From an uncultured Oscillospiraceae bacterium (GTDB lineage Bacteria > Bacillota > Clostridia > Oscillospirales > Oscillospiraceae): 7,073 bases of DNA. The position numbers and the translations under genes were made by a program. Location: assembly GCA_947631805.1 (NCBI GenBank), contig CANRNA010000087.1:1-7073 (forward strand), written 5' to 3'. The notes beneath the pieces were generated by a model that searched no databases, was not told the DNA's origin, and saw only the letters and a list, made by a program, of their open reading frames with translations. This document shows, piece after piece, positions 5,933 through 7,073 of this stretch (position 1 is its first letter; every line of letters begins with the position of its first letter).

Positions 5933-7073
5933 TAAGGATAAATAACGGCTGGGAATTCATCTATACGTGGCAGGAGGGATTCGAGCGGGGGCTCTTCTCC
6001 GGCGAGCCGGTACGGCTGCCCCACACGGTGAAGGAGATACCCCTCCACTACGCCGACAAGGAAGATTACGAAACCGTCAGCGGCTACCGGCGGGCGCTGG
6101 ATATCCCCGCGGACACGGCCGGAAAGCGGCTGTTTTTGCAGTTCGACGGGGCGGCCCACATCGCCACCGTCTATGTGAACGGCCATGAGCTCGCCTGCCA
6201 CCGGTGCGGCTACACCGCCTTTCGGGTGGAGATCACCGGCGCCGTCCGGCCCGGCGGGCCGAATCTGGTGGCCGTGAAGCTGGACTCCACGGAAAATCCC
6301 GCCGTGCCCCCCTTCGGCTTCGTCATCGACTACCTCACCTACGGGGGCCTTTACCGGGACGTGTGGCTGGATGTCCGGCCGGAAAAACTGCTGTCGGACC
6401 TGTTCGTCTGGACCCCCGACCTGACCACCGCCCGGGCGAGCTGCCGGACGGAGGGCGGAGAGGTGCTCTATGAGGTGTTGGACGGGGACGGCGCCGTGGT
6501 GGCCAGAGGCCAGGGAGCGGGCGCCGTGGACATCCTAGTGCCGGAGGCCCGGCCCTGGACTTTGGAGAGCCCCGTCCTCTACCGGTGCCGGGCCACGCTT
6601 TTGGAGAGCGGGGACAGGCAGGAGACCGCCTTCGGCTTCCGGACGGCCCGGTTCACGGCGGAGGGTTTCTATCTCAACGGGAAGCGGGTGTTCCTCCGGG
6701 GCCTGAACCGGCACCAGTCCTACCCCTATATAGGCTACGCCGCCCCGGAGCGGCTGCAGCGGGAGGACGCCAGGATACTGCGCCGTGAGCTGCAATGCAA
6801 CGCCGTGCGCACCAGCCACTACCCCCAGAGCCAGTATTTTCTGGACGAGTGCGACAAACAGGGGCTTTTGGTATTTACGGAGATACCCGGCTGGCAGCAC
6901 ATCGGGGAGGGGGCCTGGAAGGACCAGGCGGTGGAAAACGTCCGGGAGATGGTCACCCAGTACCGGAACCACCCCAGCATTATTTTGTGGGGCGTACGCA
7001 TCAACGAGAGCTTGGACGACGACGAGCTCTACCGGCGCACCAACGCCGCCGCCCATGAACTGGACCCCAGCCG
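5929..7073 (+). CDS. GH2 glycoside hydrolase, beta-galactosidase-like (3' truncated by window)
   Basis: The first 381 codons of a GH2 enzyme unlike the beta-mannosidase on the other strand. From GTG 5929: sugar-binding jelly roll at about 1-155 (RLPHTVKE at 29-36, SGYRR at 51-55, YVNG at 82-85, YGGLYRDVWL at 138-147), Ig-like domain at about 157-240, TIM barrel from about 242. Barrel motifs are the GH2 signature NAVRTSHYP (291-299), VFTEIPGWQHIG (315-326) and IILWGVRINES (351-361), with E360 as likely acid/base. The VRINES form replaces the 'GNE' of classical beta-galactosidases and is, as I recall, typical of a GH2 subgroup often carrying a C-terminal DUF4982. The nucleophile lies beyond the window. 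There is no signal peptide. The start is uncertain: GTG 5929 follows GAAAGGA (5912-5918) by 10 bases, GTG 5920 follows GGGGGAG by 7, and no in-frame ATG is near. Exact substrate (galactoside, glucuronide or other) is open. Confidence 0.88.
   Translation, partial: MIRINNGWEFIYTWQEGFERGLFSGEPVRLPHTVKEIPLHYADKEDYETVSGYRRALDIPADTAGKRLFLQFDGAAHIATVYVNGHELACHRCGYTAFRVEITGAVRPGGPNLVAVKLDSTENPAVPPFGFVIDYLTYGGLYRDVWLDVRPEKLLSDLFVWTPDLTTARASCRTEGGEVLYEVLDGDGAVVARGQGAGAVDILVPEARPWTLESPVLYRCRATLLESGDRQETAFGFRTARFTAEGFYLNGKRVFLRGLNRHQSYPYIGYAAPERLQREDARILRRELQCNAVRTSHYPQSQYFLDECDKQGLLVFTEIPGWQHIGEGAWKDQAVENVREMVTQYRNHPSIILWGVRINESLDDDELYRRTNAAAHELDPS

Noticed and set aside
1..7073. CRISPR arrays, tRNA or rRNA genes, insertion sequences, phage attachment sites
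   Set aside because: I found no regularly spaced repeats, cloverleaf-like segments, transposase motifs or terminal inverted repeats on either strand by reading.

Overview
The window is GC-rich and gene-dense. Its signature genes are a YesN-type response regulator (receiver plus AraC helix-turn-helix), a YesL/DUF624 membrane protein and several cytoplasmic glycoside hydrolases, with strong GGAGG-type ribosome sites. This points to a GC-rich Firmicute, plausibly a gut clostridial (Oscillospiraceae-like) bacterium. That assignment is inferred from family content and codon bias; no marker gene is present.

Layout. On the + strand, 1-208 is the last part of a GH3 glycosidase (C-terminal Fn3-like domain). 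Positions 209-488 hold a short decayed-looking reading frame (234-410) and a strong hairpin terminator (439-475). A five-gene minus-strand operon then reads leftward from about 5810: D-lyxose/D-mannose isomerase (5686-4997), GH2 beta-mannosidase (4992-2581), YesN-like response regulator (2556-1762), YesL-family membrane protein (1765-1082) and an unrecognised multi-pass membrane protein (1025-489). Gaps are 4, 24, -4 and 56 bases, and the operon ends at the 439-475 hairpin. Positions 5687-5928 form a divergent promoter region with good promoter candidates in both directions and a LacI/CcpA-like dyad between them. From 5929 to the right edge, a second, different GH2 enzyme (beta-galactosidase-like, 'RINES' acid/base type) runs on the + strand and is cut off by the window end.

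How the genes may work together. Beta-mannosidase releases D-mannose in the cytoplasm from imported beta-mannosides. The adjacent isomerase belongs to a family that also interconverts D-mannose and D-fructose, so the pair could form a short route into glycolysis. The flanking GH3 and second GH2 enzymes suggest an intracellular heteroglycan-degrading island. The YesN/YesL pair is typical of Firmicute sugar-uptake loci, but no sensor kinase or transporter is visible here.

I do not see a clearly unprecedented system. The points most worth a second look are the isomerase/beta-mannosidase coupling, the shared operator between divergent promoters, the 4-codon leader overlapping the GTG start of the second GH2 gene, the response regulator with an altered acidic pocket and TTG start, the unrecognised membrane protein and the gene remnant at 234-410.
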